Below are positions 1 through 5,550 of a stretch of DNA of 8,352 nt, piece by piece. The stretch lies in assembly GCA_022361095.1 (NCBI GenBank), contig JAKSBO010000201.1, positions 1 to 8,352 of the forward strand, written 5' to 3'. A program made the position numbers and the translations under genes. The notes under the pieces are model-generated. The model searched no databases and was not told where the DNA came from. It was given only the letters and a program-made list of their open reading frames with translations. The stretch's first letter is position 1, and every line of letters begins with the position of its first letter. This DNA is from Desulfobacterales bacterium (GTDB taxonomy: Bacteria > Desulfobacterota > Desulfobacteria > Desulfobacterales > Desulfobacteraceae).

Positions 1-107
1 ATATGGTTTGCCTTTTCATCCGTCTTCTTCGTTGTGTCAATGGGCACATATGTTTAATATGCGCCCATTGACGCGCCTTGAATACGAACGAAAATTCCAA
101 ACCATAT
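1..107. repeat. Nested inverted repeats, possible structured leader or small mobile-element end
   Basis: The first ten bases (ATATGGTTTG) are repeated as a perfect reverse complement at 98-107 (CAAACCATAT). Nested inside is a strong hairpin: GTCAATGGGC at 36-45 pairs with GCCCATTGAC at 63-72, and after one A/C mismatch five more pairs form (47-51 with 57-61) around a 5-nt loop. The outer arm starts at the window edge, so the structure may extend further left. No ORF of note lies in it. It could be a terminator of an unseen gene to the left, a structured RNA, or the end of a small inverted-repeat element; the sequence does not decide between these. Confidence 0.5.
33..75. other. Strong imperfect hairpin (inner stem of the 1-107 structure)
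   Basis: The core is a perfect 10-bp stem (36-45 with 63-72), extended outward by a G-U, a G-C and another G-U pair and inward past one mismatch by five AT-rich pairs. The plus-strand sequence after it (CGCCTTGAATACG) has no T-run, and on the minus strand the flank after the hairpin is AACGAAGAAGACG. It is therefore not a canonical intrinsic terminator in either direction. Confidence 0.55.
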
Positions 108-129
108 TTTGGAAAATTTTATTCCGATC

Positions 130-216
130 ATGGGCTTAAGTGAAGAGAAATATCACAAATATGCGTTCATATCCAACAAGATCTTTTCCTTTTTCTCCTT
201 GCCTTTTATGATTTAA
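130..216 (+). CDS. Doubtful 28-codon ORF upstream of the ketoacyl synthase gene
   Basis: An ATG at 130 opens a 28-residue frame beginning MGLSEEKYHKY and ending in a hydrophobic tail (FSFFSLPFMI), with TAA at 214-216. The only purine stretch upstream is GGAAAA at 111-116, about 13 nt away, which is a poor ribosome site. The composition, a charged start followed by an aromatic and hydrophobic end, looks protein-like. It could be a leader peptide, the remnant of a decayed gene or chance. I do not recognise a family. Confidence 0.15.
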   Translation: MGLSEEKYHKYAFISNKIFSFFSLPFMI

Positions 217-280
217 TTGGGATATCTTTATTGGCTTAAATTTTTTAATGAATAAGGGATAAATACAACCCGAGGAAACA

Positions 281-284
281 GGAA
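281..284 (+). promoter_or_regulatory. Shine-Dalgarno of the ketoacyl synthase gene
   Basis: GGAA lies 7 nt before the ATG at 292, with a second purine block (GAGGAAA, 272-278) just upstream. This supports 292 as the start. The preceding 120 nt are AT-rich, and no convincing sigma-70 -35/-10 pair was found there. Confidence 0.6.
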
Positions 285-291
285 CAAAGAG

Positions 292-1452
292 ATGACCCAA
301 CCGGTTTATATAAATGACTTGTCCGTTTTTCTACCCAATCAGCCTGTATTAAACAGCCAGATCGAAGATGTCCTGGGCCGGATCAACGAGATCCCCTCCC
401 TGACCAAAAAAACCATGCTGGCCAACAATAAAATCGAGAAACGGTACTATGCCATTGACCCGTCAACCGGAAAATTCACCCACAATAACGCCCAGCTCAC
501 GGCCCGGGCCGTACAAAAACTTCTCCCCTATCCCGGATTCACCCCTGGCGATATTCAGGTTTTAAGCTGCGGCACCACAAGTCCGGACGTCATCCTTCCC
601 GGACACGGCATGATGGTGGCAGGAGAACTTGGGGTGCCGCCCTGCGAGGTTGTCTCCACATCCGGTATATGTCTGAGCGGGATGACCGCATTAAAATATG
701 CCCAGATGTCCATTGCAAGCGGGGCCTCAACAAATGGCGTCTGCACAGGTTCCGAGCTGTCCTCGTCGTTCATGCGGGCCGATTTTTTCACCCTGGGCGT
801 GGACCCGGATGCGGATATTGCCCAAGCCCCCATCCTTGCATTCAATGCCGATTTTCTTCGCTGGATGCTCTCTGACGGTGCCGGGGCGGCGTACCTTGCC
901 AACACACCGAATCCCCGGGGAATTTCATTGAAAATTGAGTGGATTGATATGCGCTCATATGCCGGTGAACTTGCCACCTGCATGTATGCCGGGGGCAAGC
1001 AGAATAAAGACGGCTCCATTTCCGGATGGCGGGAGGCGGAGTCCTGCAAGGATGTCGTGAACGGCAATCTGCTTGCCGTTAAACAGGATACCCAGCTTTT
1101 AGGCCGCCACATTGTAAACACCATGGGACAGGCCCTGGAAAGCATTACCGAAAAACGGCAACTGAGGCCAGAAGATGTGAACTGGTACCTGCCCCATTAC
1201 TCATCACACTATTTCAGGGCAAAATTTTACCAGGTCATGAAAGAGATCGGATTTGAAATTCCCTATGAAAAATGGTTTACCAACCTGCCCTATACCGGAA
1301 ACGTCGGTTCAGCATCCATTTACATCATCATGGAAGAGCTGTTTAAATCAGGGAAACTAAAAAAAGGAGAAAAACTGCTCTGCTTTATCCCGGAAAGCGG
1401 ACGATTTTCCCATTGCTTCATGCTGCTGACCGTGGTGCAGGATGGCCGATAG
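292..1452 (+). CDS. 3-oxoacyl-ACP synthase III-like condensing enzyme, DarB/FabH type
   Basis: Thiolase-fold condensing enzyme of 386 residues. The catalytic Cys-His-Asn triad is visible: Cys127 in STSGICLSG, His302 in WYLPHYSSH and Asn337 in YTGNVGSAS. The glycine-rich SDGAGAA stretch (194-200) is also typical of KAS III. The protein is longer than housekeeping FabH (about 320), and its N-terminus (VYINDLSVFLPNQPV, then NNKIEKRYYAID) resembles from memory the DarB-type synthases of Bacteroidetes dialkylresorcinol/flexirubin clusters. Those join two acyl units with the aromatase DarA. No aromatase, ACP, thioesterase or other lipid gene is in the window, so it stands alone and its substrate is unknown. 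It is probably cytosolic. The KAS III family call is secure; the DarB subgroup is an inference. No good intrinsic terminator was found after the stop. Confidence 0.88.
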   Translation: MTQPVYINDLSVFLPNQPVLNSQIEDVLGRINEIPSLTKKTMLANNKIEKRYYAIDPSTGKFTHNNAQLTARAVQKLLPYPGFTPGDIQVLSCGTTSPDVILPGHGMMVAGELGVPPCEVVSTSGICLSGMTALKYAQMSIASGASTNGVCTGSELSSSFMRADFFTLGVDPDADIAQAPILAFNADFLRWMLSDGAGAAYLANTPNPRGISLKIEWIDMRSYAGELATCMYAGGKQNKDGSISGWREAESCKDVVNGNLLAVKQDTQLLGRHIVNTMGQALESITEKRQLRPEDVNWYLPHYSSHYFRAKFYQVMKEIGFEIPYEKWFTNLPYTGNVGSASIYIIMEELFKSGKLKKGEKLLCFIPESGRFSHCFMLLTVVQDGR

Positions 1453-1520
1453 GCAGATTAAATCCCTAAATTGCATAAACAGACAATTCTTAGCCGGGCA
1501 CTAAATAGTCCCCGCAGAAA

Positions 1521-1560
1521 CTAAATAAAAAAGCAGCACCCTGGTGATAGAGTGCTGCTG
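1521..1560 (-). terminator. Intrinsic terminator of the PEP-CTERM gene
   Basis: AGCAGCAC (1532-1539) and GTGCTGCT (1552-1559) form a perfect 8-bp stem with a 12-nt loop. Read on the minus strand, the stem is followed directly by a T-rich tract (TTTTTTATTTAG), about 20 nt after the stop of the gene ending at 1581. The plus-strand flank after the stem has no T-run, so the site is directional for the minus strand. Confidence 0.8.
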
Positions 1561-1580
1561 AAGAGATACGACCGTTTGTT

Positions 1581-2339
1581 TTATTTGATTTTCCGTCTAA
1601 ATCCGACAAGCCCTATAATGCCGAAGCCCAGCAGTAAAAATGCTGACGGCACCGGAACGGGTTCTAAGCGGTACTGCCCGTTTGAAGACAAGTAAAAATC
1701 ATAATCGCTCAAGTCACCGGCTGACAATCCGGCCAGCGCTAAAAGATCATCTTGTAATCCCTGGACAGGGGAGTTAATTACCGAAGCGTTTGTGGTTGTC
1801 ATGGCAAGGGTTTCTCCCGCTTCAACAGGGGTCAGGGCAGTCCCGTCATCCCAGTAAAAATAGCCGTCCAATAATGCATCAACGGTATAGGTTATACTGA
1901 TTGTGCCGTTTGGATATCCTTCCGTACCAATAGCGCCTTCACCGCTCTGGACAGAAAGCGTCATGATCTGCGTACTGTCTAAAAATAATTTGAGGACGCC
2001 TGTCTCAAAGGTGATATCGCTTCCCAATATTCCGGTGCCTTGAAATTCATATTCCCCGCTCAGCCTACTGAATGCGGGGTTGGTAATGTAACTGTCAGCG
2101 CCTGTTACGCTAAAGAGACCGTAATTTGAAAAGCTAAAGCCGGTACCGTTCGCAGCACCATCAGCGAGGTCGGTAACAACAAGGTTCGGAGAAGTGACAT
2201 CCCAAAATTCGGAGATACTGATTGCAGATGCGGCACCATCACCGTCATAATCAAAAGCCCAGCCCGCAGCATACCCGGATTGTGTTAACCCGGCAATTAA
2301 AAAAAGCCCGATTATAAGCCCTGAAACTCTCTTTTTCAT
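1581..2339 (-). CDS. Secreted PEP-CTERM protein, resembling flocculation-associated PepA
   Basis: Predicted exported protein of 252 residues. I chose the ATG at 2339, not the upstream TTG at 2381, because it opens directly onto a signal peptide (MKKR, then a hydrophobic core to about residue 22, with cleavage likely after GYA at 22-24) and has AGGAG 11 nt upstream. The C-terminus (about 228-252) is a PEP-CTERM sorting signal: VPVPSAFLLL, a membrane helix, then FRRK. In this variant VPVP replaces VPEP. Such tails are processed by exosortase (EpsH/XrtA), which is not in this window. The mature part is Gly/Ser/Asp/Thr-rich with few charges. Stretches such as LKLFLDS, TTTNASVINSP and YLSSNGQYRLE resemble the PepA family of Zoogloea, known for floc formation and for RpoN/PrsK-PrsR control (from memory). 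The likely role is in extracellular matrix or cell aggregation. Confidence 0.82.
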   Translation of the reverse strand: MKKRVSGLIIGLFLIAGLTQSGYAAGWAFDYDGDGAASAISISEFWDVTSPNLVVTDLADGAANGTGFSFSNYGLFSVTGADSYITNPAFSRLSGEYEFQGTGILGSDITFETGVLKLFLDSTQIMTLSVQSGEGAIGTEGYPNGTISITYTVDALLDGYFYWDDGTALTPVEAGETLAMTTTNASVINSPVQGLQDDLLALAGLSAGDLSDYDFYLSSNGQYRLEPVPVPSAFLLLGFGIIGLVGFRRKIK

Positions 2340-2350
2340 TTTTCCATTCG

Positions 2351-2355
2351 CTCCT
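2351..2355 (-). promoter_or_regulatory. Shine-Dalgarno deciding the PEP-CTERM start
   Basis: On the minus strand AGGAG precedes the ATG at 2339 by 11 nt. The longer frame, from a TTG at 2381, has no comparable ribosome site and would bury the signal peptide behind 14 residues. Confidence 0.65.
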
Positions 2356-2498
2356 AAAATAGTATTCTTAACTAAAAGCAACTACAATCGGCAGATTCCA
2401 CCGTGATTATTTATTTTTCTGATTATATCACCTCCCTGAAAGACAGATTTCGAATATCTCGATCTTTGATTAGGATATATCCAGACGATTATCCACAA

Positions 2499-2515
2499 TG
2501 CATGGAGGTAGCCTA
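2499..2515 (-). promoter_or_regulatory. Second candidate sigma-54 promoter (GG-N10-GC)
   Basis: The minus strand reads TTAGGCTACCTCCATGCAT in this area. GG (2513-2512) and GC (2501-2500) are exactly ten bases apart, and the -12 part (ATGCA) is one base off TTGCA. The -24 part (TAGGCTAC) is poor beyond the invariant GGC. It is an alternative to the candidate 24 nt upstream, and at most one is likely real. Confidence 0.22.
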
Positions 2516-2522
2516 ACATAAA

Positions 2523-2539
2523 CACATTAATCATGCCAA
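2523..2539 (-). promoter_or_regulatory. Candidate sigma-54 promoter (TTGGCATG-N5-TGTG)
   Basis: The minus strand reads TTGGCATGATTAATGTG. The -24 half matches the TTGGCACG consensus at 7 of 8 positions, and GG-N10-G spacing is kept. The -12 half reads ATGT instead of TTGC, so the match is partial. It lies about 185-200 nt before the PEP-CTERM start. Plausibility comes mainly from PepA-type genes being RpoN-controlled in Zoogloea. Confidence 0.3.
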
Positions 2540-2550
2540 GGGGATTAATG
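2525..2550. promoter_or_regulatory. Operator-like perfect inverted repeat CATTAATC-N10-GATTAATG
   Basis: Two perfect 8-bp arms (2525-2532 and 2543-2550) are separated by ten bases, giving 18-bp centre spacing, typical of a dimeric regulator site. It overlaps the first candidate sigma-54 promoter and also the GC-rich stem at 2535-2558, so only one structure can form at a time in RNA. The regulator is unknown. Confidence 0.4.
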
Positions 2551-2558
2551 CCCCTGGC
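2535..2558. other. GC-rich hairpin with 7-nt loop
   Basis: GGGG (2540-2543) pairs with CCCC (2551-2554) around ATTAATG. With A2538 bulged the stem continues A-T, C-G, C-G, G-C, giving 8 pairs in an otherwise AT-rich region. No T-run follows on either strand, so a terminator is unlikely. Confidence 0.4.
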
Positions 2559-2803
2559 CGAAAAATACACGCCCATGATCTGTTAAACAATTCATGACCT
2601 GCCGAGCAGTAAAAAATTTGCCCTATCCATAACCGAAGTTAAAAACAGTTTCTACAAAAAATATTCTATAATTTAAAAATTAGCAAACGATTTCCGTTGT
2701 ATTATTTTTTCCTCAAAAAGCAAAAAACAGTTCTATATTCAATATATTTCAAGACGCATGCTGCATTCAGGGCTCAGTGCATCAGGCGTGTTGGAAAAAT
2801 CCA

Positions 2804-3343
2804 TTATTTTACAATCCTGCTGATCTTTTTAAATTGATCTCCCCGGGCAACTTTAAGCAGTTCAAACAGTGCGGTTTCAACACTTGTCAAGCTTACACCG
2901 GAATCTTTCATTCTTTGCAAACCGATCTCTTTATTTTCCAGACACCTTGAAGAGACGGCATCAGCCACGGCTTGAACCTCATAACCCATATCCGCGAGCT
3001 CCGCCGCTGTCTGATAGACGCAGATATGCGCCTCGATGCCGGAAATCAAGATCTGTTGACGATCCAAGGCGTTCAGGGCCTGCATAAAGCGGTCATTCCG
3101 GCAACTGCTAAAGCTCATTTTGCTGATGGGCTGCATATCGGACAACAAGGCTGAAATCTCGGGGATTGTGGGCCCTAATCCCTGGGGATTCTGCTCTACC
3201 CACAAAATGGGAATATCTAAAATCCGGATACCTTTGATCAGTTTTTGCACATTTTTAAACAAAGCCTCTTTTTTGTCCATCAAATGCGCTAATTTCCCCT
3301 GAATATCAACAACCAACAAAACAACGGTTTCAATTTCAAGCAT
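2804..3343 (-). CDS. Isochorismatase-family cysteine hydrolase
   Basis: Cytosolic hydrolase of 179 residues with the isochorismatase-like fold. The catalytic triad is visible: Asp13 in VVDIQGKL, Lys75 in PISKMSF and Cys108 in GIEAHICVYQTA. The residues before Cys108 (GIEAH) match the conserved stretch that holds the cis-peptide bond. EQNPQGLG (50-57) matches the EQYPxGLG signature seen in small ISOC/YcaC-like members. The length is normal for the stand-alone family. Substrates in this family range from isochorismate and nicotinamide to carbamoyl compounds. Nothing here points to isochorismate, since no siderophore genes are adjacent. A purine-rich site (GGGGGGA) precedes the ATG at 3343. It lies 50 nt downstream of the methyltransferase at 3394-3966 with no visible terminator between them, so the two may share a transcript. 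Confidence 0.87.
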   Translation of the reverse strand: MLEIETVVLLVVDIQGKLAHLMDKKEALFKNVQKLIKGIRILDIPILWVEQNPQGLGPTIPEISALLSDMQPISKMSFSSCRNDRFMQALNALDRQQILISGIEAHICVYQTAAELADMGYEVQAVADAVSSRCLENKEIGLQRMKDSGVSLTSVETALFELLKVARGDQFKKISRIVK

Positions 3344-3393
3344 AGTGCGGTCCCCCCATTATTTTGGGTATGCAGTTGACCTGAAAAGCTGTG

Positions 3394-3966
3394 TCATACC
3401 CGTTGACATTTAACATGGGACTTGGTTTCTTGAATAATTTTCAAGCCTCCGGATTGTTCAATTTTCTGAATCGTCGTTGTCCTGGGTTGATGCCCGTCTT
3501 CAATAATTACGGTCCCCTCTTTTTTAACCAACCGGCTCAATTCGTTTAAAAATTCATCCGGTTTCTCCACCATGTGAAACATGTCCAGCGCGTAAACGAC
3601 ATCAGCGGTTCCGGGCGTGATGGGTGTTTTATAGTTTTCTGCGAAAACGGCTTCGACGTTTGTCAGCGAAAGTGCCTCAATTTTCTCCTTTACTTTGGCA
3701 ATGGCAAGGGGGTGTATGTCCACTGCGAAAACTTTGCCGTTTTTTCCCACAGCATCGGATGCAAATCCAATGTACCTGGCCGGGCCGCAGCCATAATCAA
3801 TAACTGTCTGACCGGGTTTTAACCCCAGAGTTTGAAAGTTTTTCCGCGAATGCCCGCCCACGATATCCAGCAGTTTCATGAACAGTGTCATGGCATTGAA
3901 ACCAAGATTTGACATTGATTCTCTATCTTTCCCTGAAAAACGATCGCTTAATTTATTAGTTTCCAT
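3394..3966 (-). CDS. Small class I SAM-dependent methyltransferase (UbiE/Methyltransf_11-like)
   Basis: Predicted 190-residue methyltransferase. The frame stays open up to 4116, but the ATG at 3966 (protein begins METNKLSDRF) is preferred. It has GAGG 5 nt upstream, avoids overlap with the ABC gene ending at 4061, and the extra 50 residues look unlike the family. SAM-binding motif I is VIDYGCGPARY (55-65), the acidic end of strand 2 is VDIH (82-85), and the strand 4 region reads ADVVYALDMFHMVEKPDEFL, as in UbiE-like enzymes. Family members act on quinones, lipids, arsenite or small metabolites, and I cannot assign a substrate. A following hydrolase (2804-3343) is probably co-transcribed. The gene is AT-richer than the ABC operon and is separated from it by 94 nt, so it is likely a separate unit. 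Confidence 0.8.
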   Translation of the reverse strand: METNKLSDRFSGKDRESMSNLGFNAMTLFMKLLDIVGGHSRKNFQTLGLKPGQTVIDYGCGPARYIGFASDAVGKNGKVFAVDIHPLAIAKVKEKIEALSLTNVEAVFAENYKTPITPGTADVVYALDMFHMVEKPDEFLNELSRLVKKEGTVIIEDGHQPRTTTIQKIEQSGGLKIIQETKSHVKCQRV

Positions 3967-4060
3967 TACACCTCTTAGATTTTTTAAATAATGAATATTA
4001 ATACTTTGAAACAAGTACCTTTTTTTGCCCAAGATATCAATAAGGCTATAAAAAAACTGT
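3967..4060. other. 94-bp AT-rich gap between ABC operon and methyltransferase gene
   Basis: This gap separates the GC-richer ABC operon from the AT-richer small methyltransferase. On the minus strand it holds A and T runs and TTGTTT-N17-TTATTT, a weak -35/-10-like pair. No stable GC-rich stem followed by a T-run was found, so I cannot place an intrinsic terminator for the ABC operon. A promoter for the gene starting at 3966 probably lies here. Confidence 0.35.
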
Positions 4061-4744
4061 TCACCCTTCCAAACAAACAGTCCTGGAGCACATCCGGGAA
4101 ATGCTGCCCCGGTCATGGGAAATAAAAAGAAGCGCCATATTGGATTTTTCCCGGATGGATGTCAGATGGGCCATGATATCAACTTGTAAGGGTAAATCCA
4201 AACCGCACAGCGCTTCATCGCAGATCAAAAGTTCCGGTGATACCGACAGGGCACGGGCAATGGCGGCCCGCCGGCACTGCCCGCCGGAGAGCATTCCCGG
4301 CCGGCAACGGCCCAAATCCGGGTCAAGGCCCATGGCCTGCATCAGCCCATCTGCCCTTTCCCGGCGTTCCCGCTTCGTGCCGATGCCGAAGGCGGCCATG
4401 GGCTCAACGATGGAAGCACGAACAGACAAAAAAGGATTTAAATATACAGAGGTATCCTGCCATACCATCTGGACCCAGCGAAAAAAGTTGCGATCAGGCC
4501 GCGTCGTTGCATCGCATACAAGCCGGCCCTTCCAGAAAACCTCTCCGTCATCCGGCGCTTCAACCCCCAGGATAATGTGCGCAACCGTACTTTTCCCCAT
4601 ACCGCTGGCCCCGGAAAGCCCCACCGCTTCCCCGGCCCGGATGCTTAAGCTGAAACCCGACAGCACAGAAACGATTTCCCTGCCCCGGCCGGTATATGCC
4701 TTACAGATACCGGTCATATGAAGCAGGTGCGGCTGCATATTCAT
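4061..4744 (-). CDS. ABC importer ATPase, NikE/OppF type, short C-terminus
   Basis: Second ATPase of the importer, 227 residues, acting at the cytoplasmic face of the membrane. Walker A is GASGMGKST (45-53), the Q-loop VWQDT (Gln96), the signature LSGGQ (152-156), Walker B LLICDE (172-177) and the switch His210 in SHD. The stretch DEALCGLDLPLQ resembles NikE (DEAVSNLDLVLQ) more than OppF/DppF, favouring a nickel or metal-chelate importer. The protein ends soon after the H-loop, lacking the C-terminal oligopeptide/HPY region found in OppF (about 320 residues) and shorter than NikE (about 265). No frameshift is evident. Cysteines occupy the positions just before the Walker B Asp (Cys175) and within the D-loop (Cys180). 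Its ATG overlaps the stop of the upstream ATPase (ATGA), with AGAGG 5 nt upstream. It is probably the last gene of the operon; no clear terminator follows. Confidence 0.88.
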   Translation of the reverse strand: MNMQPHLLHMTGICKAYTGRGREIVSVLSGFSLSIRAGEAVGLSGASGMGKSTVAHIILGVEAPDDGEVFWKGRLVCDATTRPDRNFFRWVQMVWQDTSVYLNPFLSVRASIVEPMAAFGIGTKRERRERADGLMQAMGLDPDLGRCRPGMLSGGQCRRAAIARALSVSPELLICDEALCGLDLPLQVDIMAHLTSIREKSNMALLFISHDRGSISRMCSRTVCLEG

Positions 4745-5550
4745 ACGCCCTCTAAAAATTTCATGGCATCAACCAGATCCCGGGTATGGGCATGGCAGGG
4801 ATTTTCAATCATATCCCGGACAGGACCGGCCTCTATCTGGCTTCCGTTATAAATAACAATCAGTTCAGAGGCAAGTCTTTGAAGGCCCCTTAAATCATGG
4901 GAAATAACAATCACCGCCGTTCCCGCATTTTTTGCCAGGTCCCGGATGCAGCGTTCCACAAGCGTCCTGTTAACATCATCCTGACCGGTCGCAGGCTCGT
5001 CAGCAATGAGAATACGGGGCCTGACAGCCAGCGCCAAAGCCATCAGGCATCGCCGGCGCTGGCCCCCACTGAGTTCAAAGGGATAACGGTCAAGCGCCCA
5101 TGCACCTAACCCTGTTGTCTCCAGGGCATAAACAGCCGTCTCTTCCGGGGTCATTTCTCGAATGCTGCCCCCCCTTTTTATAACGGCCTTTACGGCGTCA
5201 ATCAGATGAACGCCGATTTTCACCCAGGGATCCAGGGCCCGGGCCGGACTTTGGCACAACATCAAAATATCCCGGCCCGGGACCAGGGACTTTTGGGCCC
5301 CCTTTTCCGGCAAAACCGGCTCTCCCATGAACCGGACACTGCCGCCAAGCACAGCCAAAGACCGGGGTAAAATTCCTGCCAGGGCCATGGCAGTCAAAGT
5401 TTTGCCTGACCCGCTCTGTCCGGTAATGCCTAAAACATCTCCGGGATTTAAACGGAAACCGACATGGCCGGCCAGGCATGTGTTGGATTTTTTGCCGGGC
5501 ATACCAATGCAAAGATCACTTACATATAAAAGGTCGGGATCAGACACCAT
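4741..5550 (-). CDS. ABC importer ATPase, NikD/DppD type
   Basis: First ATPase of the importer, 269 residues. Walker A is GQSGSGKT (44-51), the Q-loop lies at LMLCQSP (Gln100), the signature LSGGQRRR begins at 160, Walker B is ILIADE (180-185) and the switch His218 is in SHD. The region after Walker B reads EPATGQDDVN, so the usual TALD D-loop is TGQD here. The C-terminal NPCHAHTRDLVDAM is a degenerate form of the HP-YTR-LL tail of OppD/DppD/NikD. It pairs with the ATPase at 4061-4744 to form a heterodimer that drives the two permeases. The start (ATG, 5550) overlaps the end of the upstream permease by 11 bp, and the ribosome site AGAGG lies inside that gene, which implies translational coupling. 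Confidence 0.92.
   Translation of the reverse strand: MVSDPDLLYVSDLCIGMPGKKSNTCLAGHVGFRLNPGDVLGITGQSGSGKTLTAMALAGILPRSLAVLGGSVRFMGEPVLPEKGAQKSLVPGRDILMLCQSPARALDPWVKIGVHLIDAVKAVIKRGGSIREMTPEETAVYALETTGLGAWALDRYPFELSGGQRRRCLMALALAVRPRILIADEPATGQDDVNRTLVERCIRDLAKNAGTAVIVISHDLRGLQRLASELIVIYNGSQIEAGPVRDMIENPCHAHTRDLVDAMKFLEGV

Larger units (their letters stand above)
2340..2803. other. 464-bp AT-rich intergenic region
   Basis: No convincing gene lies here. A 64-codon frame at 2382-2576 (minus) has no recognisable domain or ribosome site and probably spans the PEP-CTERM promoter and leader. Segment 2500-2560 carries overlapping inverted repeats and two candidate sigma-54 promoters, listed separately. 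The leader also contains GGGAGGTGATATAATC (minus strand, 2421-2436), which includes a perfect TATAAT but no good -35 at a usual distance. Segment 2640-2760 is very AT-rich with A and T runs and a repeated AAAACAGTT (near 2642 and 2724). No strong terminator for the isochorismatase gene was seen. Confidence 0.6.

Noticed and set aside
1493..1515. Possible plus-strand terminator after the ketoacyl synthase gene (CGGG with CCCG)
   Set aside because: Only about four pairs form around a long loop, and no T-run follows.
2382..2576. 64-codon minus-strand frame upstream of the PEP-CTERM gene
   Set aside because: It has no ribosome site and no recognisable domain, and it covers the probable promoter and operator region. 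It is most likely chance.
2690..2712. AACG-ATTTC-CGTT hairpin followed by a T-rich tract on the plus strand
   Set aside because: The stem has only four pairs and no plus-strand gene lies upstream for it to terminate.
3368..3399. GTATGC-N20-TCATAC, resembling the NikR operator GTATGA-N16-TCATAC
   Set aside because: The spacer is 20 rather than 16 bases, one half-site is imperfect, and it overlaps the stop codon of the small methyltransferase gene, far downstream of the nickel-like ABC operon.
4101..4721. Long plus-strand open frame (206 codons) opposite the NikE-type ATPase gene
   Set aside because: The minus-strand reading has all ABC motifs. The plus-strand product is rich in Arg, Ser and Pro with no domain, as expected of an antisense shadow.
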